From Halobaculum gomorrense (lineage in GTDB: Archaea > Halobacteriota > Halobacteria > Halobacteriales > Haloferacaceae): a stretch of 64,000 nucleotides of DNA. Below are positions 33,382 to 41,929 of the stretch, one piece after another; the first letter of the stretch is position 1, and every line of letters starts with the position of its first letter. The stretch covers positions 310,001 to 374,000 of the forward strand of contig NZ_FQWV01000003.1 in assembly GCF_900129775.1 (NCBI RefSeq). Direction: 5' to 3'. Both the position numbers and the translations under genes were made by a program. The notes beneath the pieces were generated by a model. The model was not told the DNA's origin. It worked only from the letters and a program-made list of their open reading frames with translations, and searched no databases.

Positions 33382-35367
33382 TCACACCGGGTCGGAGTCG
33401 GTGCTGATTTCGACGAGGGCGGGGCCGTCGTACGCGATTGCAGCTTCGAGAGCGTCGTCGAGTGCGTCGGCGTCGTCGACGAAGACACCGTGACCGCCAC
33501 AGTTCTCGGCGAATGTAGCGAACTCAGGATTGACAAGATCGGTCTGCCAGACGTCCCAGCCGCCCGTTCGCTGCTCCTTGCTGATCTTCCCGAGTTCGTC
33601 GTCGTTCAAGAGGACGTGCGTGATGTCCATGTCGTATTTGACGGCGGTCGTGAACTCGCTCATATACTGGCCGAAGCCCCCGTCGCTGGAGACCGAGACT
33701 ACCTTCCGACCGGCGAACGGCGATTCGGGTTCCTGCGTGGCCGCCCACGCACCGAGTGCGGCCGGGAACGCGAATCCGATCGAGCCGAGATAGCCGGACA
33801 TGAGTACCGACTGGTGTTCCGGTTCGAAGTACCGTCCGAACGCGTAGGTGTTGTTCCCCACGTCGACGGGGATGATGGCGTCGTCGGGGACGAGCCGCGT
33901 CATCGCGTCGAAGGCGGTGGCGTAGTTGACGCCACGCTCGGGCGTCTGATCGCGTCTCGTCGCCTTCTCCTCGCGCCAGATCTCCCACCGGTCGGCGAGT
34001 TCTTCGCGCTGACTCTCCGCCTCAACGTCACCGATGCGATCGTGCAGTTCGCTGACGGTGACGCCGATCTCGCCCCAGACAGGCACGTCGATACTGTGAA
34101 ACTTCCCGAGGGTCATCGCGTCGTAGTCGACGTGAATCGTCGGCTTGTACTCCGCAATTCCCGTGTGATTTGAGAAGCTCGCCCCGAAGACGGCCAGCAG
34201 ATCCGCCTCGTTCATAAAGTGGCTCGCGATTGGCGTCCCGCTCCGGCCAAGGACGCCCCCCGCGAGCGGATGCGAGTCGGGAATCTGTCCCTTTCCTTTG
34301 AATGTCGTCAGCACAGGACAGTCGAATCGTTCGGCGAGGTCGACGATCCCATCCATCTCGAAGCGAGCCCCGTGGCCGGCGATGATTACTGGCCGCCCGG
34401 CGGTTTCGAGTAGGTCCACTGCGTCTTGGAGCGCGTCCTCCGGCGGGCTGATGTCGCGCTCGGTGATACGCCCCTCGGGATCTCCGGGCTCGACTCCCTC
34501 CGCGGACTGGGTCTGGATCTCGTCGGGGAAGATCAGGTGTGAAACGCCCCGTTCGAGTATCGCGGTCTTGGCGGCTCGGGTCGCGAGTTCGGCGTGCTGG
34601 CTGTCGGGGAGGACGGTCGCTTCAAACTCTGCTACGTCACCGTAGGCTGCTTCGAGGTCGACCTCCTGAAAGTTGCCCGTACCGAGCACCTGCGACTCGA
34701 CTTGCCCCGTGAGCGCGATGGTCGGCGAACCGTCGACGTTGGCGTCCCACAGCCCCGTGAGCATGTTCGTCGCGCCGGGGCCGGCGATGGAGAAACACGC
34801 CGCCGGCCGACCGGTGAGCTTCCCGTACGCGGAGGCGGCGAATGCGCCGGCGCCCTCGTGGCGAACGCCGTAGTACGAGAGGTTACCCTGGTCGGCCTCG
34901 CGGCGGAGCGCGTCGGCGAGGCCGAGATTCGAGTGACCGACGATCCCCCAGACCTGCCGGACCCCCCAGTTGACCAGTGTCTCGGCGATGACATTCGACA
35001 CCGTCTGCTCATGGGGTTCCTCTTCGGGAAAGCCGACGTAGATGCCGTCGTCGCGTTCCTCGACCGGGAACGTCTGGACGCAGTCGTCGTGTGGACCGGG
35101 CGTTTCGCCCGTCAATGGGTCGAAGTCCCACCCGTGCCACGGACATCGGAGGTATCCTGTCTCGATGGATCCCTCGCCGAGCGGGCCACCCTGGTGGGGA
35201 CAGTTGTTGTCGAGCGCGGCGTACTCCCCATCGTAATGAGTGACAGCGACGGTTGTCTCGCCACAGGTTACGGCCTTGACTCGATCCGCTGGGAGTTCAT
35301 CTGGAGAAAGTGCCTTGTACCACGTCATGTCCCCGTGTGGCGTGTTCGGGGACGAGTTTGCGCCCAT
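33382..35367 (-). CDS. Rieske domain fused to TPP-dependent enzyme (pyruvate oxidase/acetolactate synthase type)
   Basis: A 661-aa fusion. Residues ~14-115 are Rieske (NNCPHQGGPL with Cys56/His58; CPWHGWDFDPLTG with Cys75/His78). From ~120 is a full three-domain TPP enzyme: YGVRHEGAGAFAA with catalytic Glu (~171), a central FAD/nucleotide-type domain (AGRPVIIAGHGA), and the TPP-Mg site SSDGGFGQYMSE...LLNDDELG. The product is most like pyruvate-oxidase or acetolactate-synthase-type decarboxylases. The Rieske domain offers an electron path not found in ordinary ALS. First gene of the 5-gene run. Confidence 0.85.
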   Translation of the reverse strand: MGANSSPNTPHGDMTWYKALSPDELPADRVKAVTCGETTVAVTHYDGEYAALDNNCPHQGGPLGEGSIETGYLRCPWHGWDFDPLTGETPGPHDDCVQTFPVEERDDGIYVGFPEEEPHEQTVSNVIAETLVNWGVRQVWGIVGHSNLGLADALRREADQGNLSYYGVRHEGAGAFAASAYGKLTGRPAACFSIAGPGATNMLTGLWDANVDGSPTIALTGQVESQVLGTGNFQEVDLEAAYGDVAEFEATVLPDSQHAELATRAAKTAILERGVSHLIFPDEIQTQSAEGVEPGDPEGRITERDISPPEDALQDAVDLLETAGRPVIIAGHGARFEMDGIVDLAERFDCPVLTTFKGKGQIPDSHPLAGGVLGRSGTPIASHFMNEADLLAVFGASFSNHTGIAEYKPTIHVDYDAMTLGKFHSIDVPVWGEIGVTVSELHDRIGDVEAESQREELADRWEIWREEKATRRDQTPERGVNYATAFDAMTRLVPDDAIIPVDVGNNTYAFGRYFEPEHQSVLMSGYLGSIGFAFPAALGAWAATQEPESPFAGRKVVSVSSDGGFGQYMSEFTTAVKYDMDITHVLLNDDELGKISKEQRTGGWDVWQTDLVNPEFATFAENCGGHGVFVDDADALDDALEAAIAYDGPALVEISTDSDPV

Positions 35368-35447
35368 GTACTTGCGACCCGTGGAGAACAGGCTTAATCA
35401 CGCCGCGGGCGTTACGTTCTGTTCCACCCCTCCACAGTATTTATATA

Positions 35448-36566
35448 TTAAATCCTGAGAGACGCCCCGTTCCCCCTCGATCGGTCTGATGAGAGTTCGA
35501 TCTCGAAGCGAGTTCCCCCTGCTTTGGCATCACAGACAGTAATCTCCCAGCCGTGCGCCTCAGCGATCTCGGCGACGATAGCGAGTCCGAAGCCGGTTCC
35601 GTCACTGGTCGTCGTATGTCCCCACTCGAATACCGTATCTTGCTCGTCCGCTGGGATCCCTTTGCCATCATCTTCGACGTAGAACCCATCACTATCGTCT
35701 CTGTCGAGCGTTCCGACACGGACGGTGACGGACTTCCCCCCGTGCGTGTATGCGTTCTCGAAGAGGTTTGCAAGGAGTTCGTGGAGGCGGTCTCGATCCG
35801 CGTGAATTGTCCTCGATGACTCGATTTCGAGCGTCGTTGGGTCGAGTTCACAGTCGATCCAGACCTTTCGCGCCAGGGGCTCCAACTCGATTTCCGTTTG
35901 CTCACCGACGAGGTGTCCTTCCCGGGTAAGCTGCAAGAGTTCAGACAACATCTCGTCCATCCGATCGGCCGCGTCCTCGATGGCGTCGAAGTGTTCGGGA
36001 TTGCCATTCTCCCGAGCAAGGGTCACATGGCCTTTGATGATCGAGAGCGGGTTCTTCAGGTCGTGTGAAACGATACTGGCGAATCGATCTAGCCGTTCGA
36101 TCTTCTCCTCGAGCTCTCGACGGTGTTCGACGCGGTCGGAGATGTCACGGAGCATCGCGATCATCTGTGTCGGGTCGGTTCCATCTCCGTCTGCGTCGAG
36201 TGCGGCTCCGGAGATCTCGGTCGGAAGCTCCTCCCCGTCTCTGGTGAGACAGATCAGATCGTCGGTGAACCCAGATCCTTCCCGGGAGACCTGAGAAATG
36301 AACTCCTCTCGGATGCGCTCGATGTCAGTTGGGTGGATGTCCTCTGGATGCATCGAGAGAAGTTCCTCGCGGGAGTAGCCGAGCAGGTCACAGGCTGCGG
36401 GATTGACATCGACGAAGGATTCGGTTTCCAGGTCGACGACCATCACCGCGTCGTTGTTGTATCTAAAGATCTTGCGATACCGCTCTTTTGCGGACGAAGC
36501 AGCGGCGGCGGACGGATTCACCGAACGATCACTCAGGGGGGTATCGCTATCCCGGTCCTCGGTCAT
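35448..36566 (-). CDS. PAS-domain sensor histidine kinase
   Basis: A 372-aa cytoplasmic kinase. The PAS domain (~25-150) begins IFRYNNDAVMVVDLETE; the HisKA box is ASIVSHDLKNPLSIIKGH (phospho-His); the ATPase has LLANLFENAYTHGG (N box), DDGKGIPADEQ (G1) and GTGFGLAIVAEI (G2). It is thus intact. It has no transmembrane span, so it probably senses an internal signal. No response regulator is next to it. The start is taken at ATG 36566, with a TATATATT-type box near 36592-36604 at the correct distance; the listed longer version from 36626 would place the box inside the gene. Confidence 0.88.
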   Translation of the reverse strand: MTEDRDSDTPLSDRSVNPSAAAASSAKERYRKIFRYNNDAVMVVDLETESFVDVNPAACDLLGYSREELLSMHPEDIHPTDIERIREEFISQVSREGSGFTDDLICLTRDGEELPTEISGAALDADGDGTDPTQMIAMLRDISDRVEHRRELEEKIERLDRFASIVSHDLKNPLSIIKGHVTLARENGNPEHFDAIEDAADRMDEMLSELLQLTREGHLVGEQTEIELEPLARKVWIDCELDPTTLEIESSRTIHADRDRLHELLANLFENAYTHGGKSVTVRVGTLDRDDSDGFYVEDDGKGIPADEQDTVFEWGHTTTSDGTGFGLAIVAEIAEAHGWEITVCDAKAGGTRFEIELSSDRSRGNGASLRI

Positions 36567-36591
36567 TCTTCTCTCGTGGAGACAGACGTCT

Positions 36592-36651
36592 CCAATATAT
36601 AATACTCGCTGCGGTGTGCAATACACCCGAACCAGCTCATGAGTTTTTATT
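36592..36651. promoter_or_regulatory. Divergent promoters of the histidine kinase and MFS genes
   Basis: On the minus strand TATTATATATTGG at 36592-36604 lies about 26-38 bp before the kinase ATG. On the plus strand TTTTTATT at 36644-36651 lies about 25-32 bp before the MFS ATG 36676. Both fit leaderless archaeal transcripts. No inverted repeats stand out. Confidence 0.5.
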
Positions 36652-36675
36652 CACGTTGAGTAGTACACCACCGTG

Positions 36676-37911
36676 ATGAATACGGAGTCACGGAAACAGG
36701 ACCCGACGAAACCGAGTCGCTACCGTGTCCTCCTCATTCTTGCTGTTGCCGAACTGCTGGCGATGACGCTCTGGTTCAGTGCATCAGCGGTCGGGCCGGA
36801 ACTCGCGTCGCTCTGGAATCTTTCGAGCGCTGAGACGGCATGGTTGACGAACGCGGTGCAACTGGGGTTCGTCGTCGGCGCCGTGCTTTCTGCGACGCTC
36901 ACCCTCTCGGATACGATTCCGCCGCGGTACCTGTTTGCTGTCTCAGCCGCCATCGGCGTGGGAGCGACTGCACTTATTGCCCTCGTCGTGTCGTCTTTTC
37001 TCCCGGCTGTTCTGTTACGGTTTCTCACCGGTGTCGCACTGGCCGGTGTGTACCCGACCGGTATGAAAATCATGGCTGGCTGGTTCCGGGAAGGACGCGG
37101 GTTCGCTATCGGCACGCTCGTCGGTGCACTCACGATCGGGTCGGCGATGCCGCATCTGCTTCGGGCGATCGGTGGCGTCGGCCGTCCGCGGCTCGTCTTA
37201 CTGGGTGCGGCTGGGCTCGCAGCAGTCAGTGGTGTGCTCGTTCTCTTTGTGCGTCCAGGTCCGTATCAGGCTCCGGCAGCACCGTTCGATCCCGGAGCCG
37301 TTCGGCGGATGCTCGGTGACCGCGGGACGATGCTCGCCAACCTCGGATATTTCGGTCACATGTGGGAATTATACGCCGTCTGGGCGTGGATACCCGTCTA
37401 TCTGGCTGCGAGTTTCGCTGCCGGCGGAGACCCGGCACCGACACTCGCTGCGCTGCTCGCGTTCGGAACCATCGCAGTGGGGGGTATCGGCGCCGTTGTC
37501 GCCGGTGTGTTCGCAGACCGAATCGGGCGAACGACCGTCACGAGCGGGAGCATGATAGTCAGCGGGACAGCCTGTATCGGTGCCGGGTTCGTGTTTGGCG
37601 GTCCACTGCTCGTCCTCGTCCCATTTCTGTTGATCTGGGGGTTCGTCATCGTCGCCGATTCCGCGCAGTTCTCTGCGGCCGTCTCCGAACTCGCTGAGGA
37701 CAGGTACGTCGGGTCAGCCCTGACGCTACAGACTGCTGTCGGCTTTCTCCTCACGGTGGGGTCGATCCAGGTCACACCGATCGTTGCCGATATCGTCGGA
37801 TGGCGGTGGGCGTTTGCACCACTGGCCGTTGGACCGTTCGTCGGGACAGTCGCGATGCTCTGGCTCCGACGCCTTCCCGAGGCCACCGCACTCGCTGGTG
37901 GTCGCGGGTGA
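36676..37911 (+). CDS. Major facilitator superfamily transporter
   Basis: A 411-aa transporter with 12 predicted spans. The first is LLILAVAELLAMTLWFSASA, and the loop between helices 2 and 3 contains the MFS element; GMKIMAGWFREGRGFAIG in the middle is a GWFREGRG motif usual in this group. The large hydrophobic core and short acidic ends are typical of halophilic carriers. Substrate unknown; similar proteins are annotated as nitrate/nitrite or drug transporters by default. ATG 36676 and GTG 36673 are both possible. It is divergent from the PAS kinase. Confidence 0.85.
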   Translation: MNTESRKQDPTKPSRYRVLLILAVAELLAMTLWFSASAVGPELASLWNLSSAETAWLTNAVQLGFVVGAVLSATLTLSDTIPPRYLFAVSAAIGVGATALIALVVSSFLPAVLLRFLTGVALAGVYPTGMKIMAGWFREGRGFAIGTLVGALTIGSAMPHLLRAIGGVGRPRLVLLGAAGLAAVSGVLVLFVRPGPYQAPAAPFDPGAVRRMLGDRGTMLANLGYFGHMWELYAVWAWIPVYLAASFAAGGDPAPTLAALLAFGTIAVGGIGAVVAGVFADRIGRTTVTSGSMIVSGTACIGAGFVFGGPLLVLVPFLLIWGFVIVADSAQFSAAVSELAEDRYVGSALTLQTAVGFLLTVGSIQVTPIVADIVGWRWAFAPLAVGPFVGTVAMLWLRRLPEATALAGGRG

Positions 37912-37975
37912 GGCAGTCCGCGTTCGTGCGGACCGATGATGCTAGTTACTGAAGCGGAATCAGTTGTCTCGACGG

Positions 37976-38080
37976 TCAGGGCGTGCTGATCTCGTAGTCG
38001 TCGACCAGCAAACGGATACTCCGGTGACCGTCGGGGTCGTCGAGCACCGACCCGGCGTCGGCGCTGACTGTCTGGGCGCA
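37976..38080 (-). pseudogene. DsrE-like C-terminal fragment
   Basis: The minus strand ends VLDDPDGHRSIRLLVDDYEI and a TGA at 37976-37978. This parallels the last ~25 residues of the DsrE protein at 46533 (LDDHDGHPSVRTLVDDGYEV). The upstream part of that protein is missing or shuffled; only CAQTVSADAG remains and looks like its cysteine region. I therefore read it as a truncated duplicate. It lies in a 268-bp gap between the MFS and AspA-type genes that holds nothing else I can support. Confidence 0.6.
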
Positions 38081-38179
38081 CCGAGATTCCTGAGAGGAGC
38101 ACGTAGCGTCACGAGGTTCCGTAAAGAAAGGATGATTCATCTTGTGAAGCACATCGTCGATAGAGCGCTGTCTTGCGGT

Positions 38180-39202
38180 TTATTTGTGCGGAATATCACG
38201 TTGGTTCTCGATAATCTGTTCATGTCTCTCTTCGAGCTTGATGAAGTGACAGAGTGGGTTCCCGGGATAGACGACCGGATTTTCGAGTACCCCGACAAGC
38301 AATCCGGTGAACGGGGCCTCAACGGTCGTTTCATCGGATTTGAACGGATTCGCAATCCGGCAGATCGTCTCCCCTTCGTGAACTAACTCCCCCCGGTTGT
38401 AGTTCATTTCGACGATCCCGCCGGCGTCGGCCCGGAGCCACGTCTTGTCACTCCACCCCTCGATCACAGTCCGCCATCCCGGCCATCGAACCATTTCCTG
38501 TCGATAAATTCCGTATTCAGCGAAGACGCTTCGAACGCCGTCGAGGGCGTGGTCGATCAGTTCCCGCTCGAACCGATGTGCCTCCCCCATCTCCAGTGTA
38601 ATCGTCGGGATGCCGTCGTCGGTCGCCTCGCGACGCAGCATCCCAGAGGAGCCTTCGCCGGCCATGATGAGATTCGTTCCGAAGGCGCGAGCGAGTCGCG
38701 CGGCCCCCTCGTCGTCCATGTCAGCACGGACGTGGAACATATTCGTCCGCCCACGCGTCGAGGTGTGAAAATCGAGACCGAAGTCGCAGGGCTCGATGAA
38801 GTTATGATAGATCTGGGAGGCGATCCGGTTCGAACTCGTGCTGCCCTGTTTACCGGGGAAAGCCCGGTTCAGATCTCGTTCGTAGATCGGGAGATACCGT
38901 TCTTGCGCGACGAACCCCTGGACGTTCAGAACGGGGAGACAGACGAGCGTCCCACAGATGTCTGAATGGTCCCACTCCTGAGCGACCTCTCGGACGACTT
39001 CGATGCCGTTGAGTTCGTCACCGTGGATCGCGGCCGAGAGGAACGCCGTCGGCCCGGGGCGTGGGCCGTTGATGATCGTCACTGGAATTCGAACCGGATC
39101 GCCCAGATACGTCTCGCTCACTGGGTACCGGAGTTCATCCGTTTCACCGGGTTCCACACGGCCGCCATCGAATGTGAACGCTTCCGCCTGTTGTTTACTC
39201 AT
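38180..39202 (-). CDS. Succinylglutamate desuccinylase/aspartoacylase family hydrolase
   Basis: A 340-aa zinc hydrolase. Metal residues are visible in AAIHGDELNG (His60, Glu63) and GLDFHTSTRG (His146), and the substrate-binding Arg in ERDLNRAFPG. From ~262 a C-terminal lipoyl-like beta barrel follows, as in the AstE/AspA subgroup. It removes an acyl group from an amino acid or peptide. It is divergent (114 bp) from a RimK-type ligase fused to a Zn-protease domain; ATP-grasp ligase plus deacylase pairs occur in several bacteria and suggest joint processing of a peptide tag. Confidence 0.85.
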   Translation of the reverse strand: MSKQQAEAFTFDGGRVEPGETDELRYPVSETYLGDPVRIPVTIINGPRPGPTAFLSAAIHGDELNGIEVVREVAQEWDHSDICGTLVCLPVLNVQGFVAQERYLPIYERDLNRAFPGKQGSTSSNRIASQIYHNFIEPCDFGLDFHTSTRGRTNMFHVRADMDDEGAARLARAFGTNLIMAGEGSSGMLRREATDDGIPTITLEMGEAHRFERELIDHALDGVRSVFAEYGIYRQEMVRWPGWRTVIEGWSDKTWLRADAGGIVEMNYNRGELVHEGETICRIANPFKSDETTVEAPFTGLLVGVLENPVVYPGNPLCHFIKLEERHEQIIENQRDIPHK

Positions 39203-39316
39203 CAGTCCCTACAAGTTGATCCTGTCGGCTTAAATCGAGAGAGCGGTTGTAACTGTGTTACACATTCGCAGAACCCGTAATGATGGGTACCTCCAATATG
39301 GACCAGAGCAACGCTA

Positions 39317-40702
39317 ATGACCGCCTCTTCGAATCCCCCCGAACCAGAGGGTGCGACTGACTCCGCACGATCTGCGAGCATCGATCGTGTGCAGACTGAC
39401 GCTGGGACACAGCGAGTGGGCGTGTTGAGCACCCACAACAGCAAGGAGACCAAAGCGATCCTGAACGCGGTTCGGGTCTTGGGGCACGAACCCGTGTGGA
39501 TCCGCGACGAGAACGTCACCTCGTGGATCGAGGACGGCACCGTCCAGCTCTCGCCACGGGTCGATATCCTCGTCAACCGGATGCTCCTGACCAAAACCGA
39601 CCATCTGCTCGAAGACCTCCAGCTCGCTGCGCTCTACGAGGAAACGACGCCCGTCGTGAACGCATCGCAGGCCGTCGAGAAAACGCTCCACAAGTATCGC
39701 GCTGGCGCGAAGCTCGCCGCAGCCGACCTGCCAGTGCCGGACGCCTTCTTCGGTCGCTCCCCGCGGACCTTCGAGGAGTGGCCGGAGTACCTCCCGGACG
39801 CCGCCGCCCACAAGCACACCATTGGAACGAACGGACAAAATATGTCGGTCGTCTCGCCGACCGAGCCCGTCGGTCCGATGGTCAACGACGAACATGCGTT
39901 TGTCCAGGAGTTCCTCGAAGACTCCGAGGCCCGTCCTTCGGACGTTCGGGTGTACGTCGTCGGTAGAGAGATCGTCGGGGCGATGCGACGCCACGCACCG
40001 GACGGCGATTGGCGGACGAACGTCGCACTTGGTGGTGAAGTGGAGGGCGTAACTAACGAACTCGGTCAGGAGCCTCGGCGACTCGCAAAAGAGGCAACGG
40101 GTGTCCTCGGATTGGATCTTGCCGGGGTTGACTTGATGCCGATCGACGGCGAGTGGTACATCCTCGAGGTCAACGCCACCGCGGGATTCAAAGGGCTGTT
40201 TTCAGCGACGGGAGTCTCGGCCGCTCCGCACATCGCTCGCCTCGCTATCGAGCGGGCGGGCGGCAGCGTCGACACATCACAAGTCGTTGAACTGGAAGCG
40301 ACACTAGACGACTCTGTCCCCGATTGCAAGCCGCCGCTCGTCCGAGAACAGGGTGACGACGGCGTCCTCGGCTACACCTCACGGATACGGATCAACGGTC
40401 GTGATGGTGCGGAACGAGCGGTAGCGAAGTCGGACACGGGGGCCAAGCGAACGAGCATCGACACCGATCTCGCCGGTCGGATCGGCGCCGGCCCGCTCGT
40501 CGGGACGACTGACGTGCGGTCGGGAACGGGCAGTGACACGGAGACGCGCCCCCTCGTCGACGTCGACCTTTGTCTGAACGGGCGCTGGCGGACAGTCACA
40601 GCCAGCATCACCGACCGGTCAGAGATGGCGTATCCAGTCCTCTTGGGCAGAGACGTGCTCGAAGTATACACCCTAGACATCAGCCGAACTGTCGAAGAGT
40701 AA
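39317..40702 (+). CDS. RimK-type ATP-grasp ligase fused to RimB-like zinc-protease domain
   Basis: A 461-aa protein. Residues ~30-330 form a RimK-like ATP-grasp: VGVLSTHNSKETKAILNAV, an ATP-binding stretch around VEKTLHKYRAGAKL, and GLDLAGVDLMPIDGEWYILEVNATAGF with the Mg ligands. From ~365 the tail KSDTGAKRTSIDTDLA and YPVLLGRDVL is the retropepsin-like DTGA motif of the ATP-dependent zinc-protease (RimB-type) family. Fused ligase and protease point to adding and trimming glutamate-type tails on a target protein. The divergent AspA-type gene may complete the pathway. The start at 39317 is supported by the frame; two nearby ATGs upstream are in other frames. Confidence 0.8.
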   Translation: MTASSNPPEPEGATDSARSASIDRVQTDAGTQRVGVLSTHNSKETKAILNAVRVLGHEPVWIRDENVTSWIEDGTVQLSPRVDILVNRMLLTKTDHLLEDLQLAALYEETTPVVNASQAVEKTLHKYRAGAKLAAADLPVPDAFFGRSPRTFEEWPEYLPDAAAHKHTIGTNGQNMSVVSPTEPVGPMVNDEHAFVQEFLEDSEARPSDVRVYVVGREIVGAMRRHAPDGDWRTNVALGGEVEGVTNELGQEPRRLAKEATGVLGLDLAGVDLMPIDGEWYILEVNATAGFKGLFSATGVSAAPHIARLAIERAGGSVDTSQVVELEATLDDSVPDCKPPLVREQGDDGVLGYTSRIRINGRDGAERAVAKSDTGAKRTSIDTDLAGRIGAGPLVGTTDVRSGTGSDTETRPLVDVDLCLNGRWRTVTASITDRSEMAYPVLLGRDVLEVYTLDISRTVEE

Positions 40703-40839
40703 TCCGCAGAAGTACGATGCTATCCACACCCCGCCACCGAGAGATTGAACCGCGGTCACCAATGAACGGCACCCGGAGAGAATAACATGGGACTGACGCA
40801 GGTGGCTCTCCCTACAGAACAGCACGCCCCTCACACCCC

Positions 40840-41112
40840 ATGTCCGTGACGAGACGCTCAGTCTTACGACAGCTCGCTGCCGCGAGTGACGCGACACGAC
40901 AGGAGACGACCACCATCGAAGCGCTCGCCGCGATGCTCGACGCCGACGAACGCGCAGTCGAATCGCATTTATACGGGCTACAGGCCTGTGACCTGGCCCG
41001 AGCCCGGCCCGATGGGACCGCACGAGTGACGATTACTGGTGAAGAACTCCTTGAACTCGATACTGACAAGCTAGTCATCGTCGACGCTGCTACACCGAAC
41101 GCAGAATCATGA
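40840..41112 (+). CDS. Small winged-helix-like protein
   Basis: A 90-aa protein with helices VTRRSVLRQLAAASD, IEALAAMLDADERAVESHLY and a C-terminal beta/acidic tail. The pattern (helix, helix, LYGLQACDLARARPDG wing) resembles small haloarchaeal winged-helix regulators, but I cannot name a family. It lies 60 bp before the next regulator, same strand, and 137 bp after the RimK fusion. Confidence 0.5.
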   Translation: MSVTRRSVLRQLAAASDATRQETTTIEALAAMLDADERAVESHLYGLQACDLARARPDGTARVTITGEELLELDTDKLVIVDAATPNAES

Positions 41113-41171
41113 GAGAACCGGTATTTATCAGGAGTCCAGAGTATCGTGTATTAAATGGAGCTGAATAACTA

Positions 41172-41768
41172 ATGACAGGGAACGAACCGGACGAGCCGAC
41201 GGCGGAGTCCAGAGCGGTACAGTACGATCCCGAATCCAGTCGGTACGACCTGTACGAATGCCCCGACTGTGATAACATCGTTCTCGCACTCGGCCGCGAC
41301 GAACCCCCAATGTCCTGTCACGACAACCCGATGGAGCGCGTGACGGACATGGAAATGAGCGTCCAGCCTCCGGATGTCAAACAGGTACTCCTCCAGGCGT
41401 TCGGTCTTCCGAAAGCCGGGCTCGATATCTGCCTGTGTGTCATCGGGGAGGGGCCGCTGTCAGCGAACGAGGTGGCCGAGTCGCTTGGCTACGACCGGAG
41501 TACTATCACACGGTATCTGAGCAAACTCGTCGAACTGGGGTTACTCGAACGGTCAGAATTGAACCGCGAAGCGGGTGGCGTGGTCAATGTGTATCACTCG
41601 GTCGATCTCGAACGGATGCGCCGCGAGACGCTGATCGGGTTCTACGTCTGGGCCGGCGAAGCCGCCGCGCTCATCGAGGACGCGAACCTGACGAAACAAG
41701 ACTACCTCGAGGGGAACCCCGACCAGGACCTGCCGGACATCTTCTGGGAGTCGTTCCCCGACCGGTAG
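41172..41768 (+). CDS. Zinc-ribbon plus winged-helix transcription regulator
   Basis: A 198-aa regulator. The N-terminal knuckle YECPDCDNIVL...PMSCHDNPM (Cys30, Cys33, Cys49, His50) looks like a small zinc or desulforedoxin-like ribbon. The helix-turn-helix is LSANEVAESLGYDRSTITRYLSKLVELGLLER (seen as two shorter helices with the Thr-rich recognition turn). The C-terminus ends LIEDANLTKQDYLEGNPD. The frameshifted remnant at 52989 is a copy of this last part. A TATTAAAT box at 41148-41155 precedes it. Target unknown. Confidence 0.7.
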   Translation: MTGNEPDEPTAESRAVQYDPESSRYDLYECPDCDNIVLALGRDEPPMSCHDNPMERVTDMEMSVQPPDVKQVLLQAFGLPKAGLDICLCVIGEGPLSANEVAESLGYDRSTITRYLSKLVELGLLERSELNREAGGVVNVYHSVDLERMRRETLIGFYVWAGEAAALIEDANLTKQDYLEGNPDQDLPDIFWESFPDR

Positions 41769-41858
41769 CGTGCGCGTTCACTCACGGGAGAGCTGCGCCC
41801 GTCGCCGCAACTCCGGCGGCGTGACGAGCGCGCCCGGGAGCCGCAGTTGCGCTCTGCA

Positions 41859-41880
41859 CCGGCCGTCCGCCGACGGCCGG
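41859..41880. terminator. Strong hairpin between convergent genes
   Basis: CCGGCCGTC and GACGGCCGG form a perfect 9-bp inverted repeat with a 4-base loop, at 41859-41880. It lies between the plus-strand regulator (ends 41768) and the minus-strand DUF2254 gene (ends 41930). Position and symmetry suit a bidirectional terminator or a transcript stabiliser; archaeal terminators more often rely on T-runs, which are absent here. Confidence 0.45.
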
Positions 41881-41929
41881 TCCGGCCGTTCCGGTTCCGA
41901 TCCGACTCGCGGAGAGCCGGTCTGCGGGA

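Noticed and set aside
39202-39316. Extra N-terminal extension for the RimK fusion from upstream ATGs
   Set aside because: ATGs at 39281 and 39299 are in other frames from 39317.
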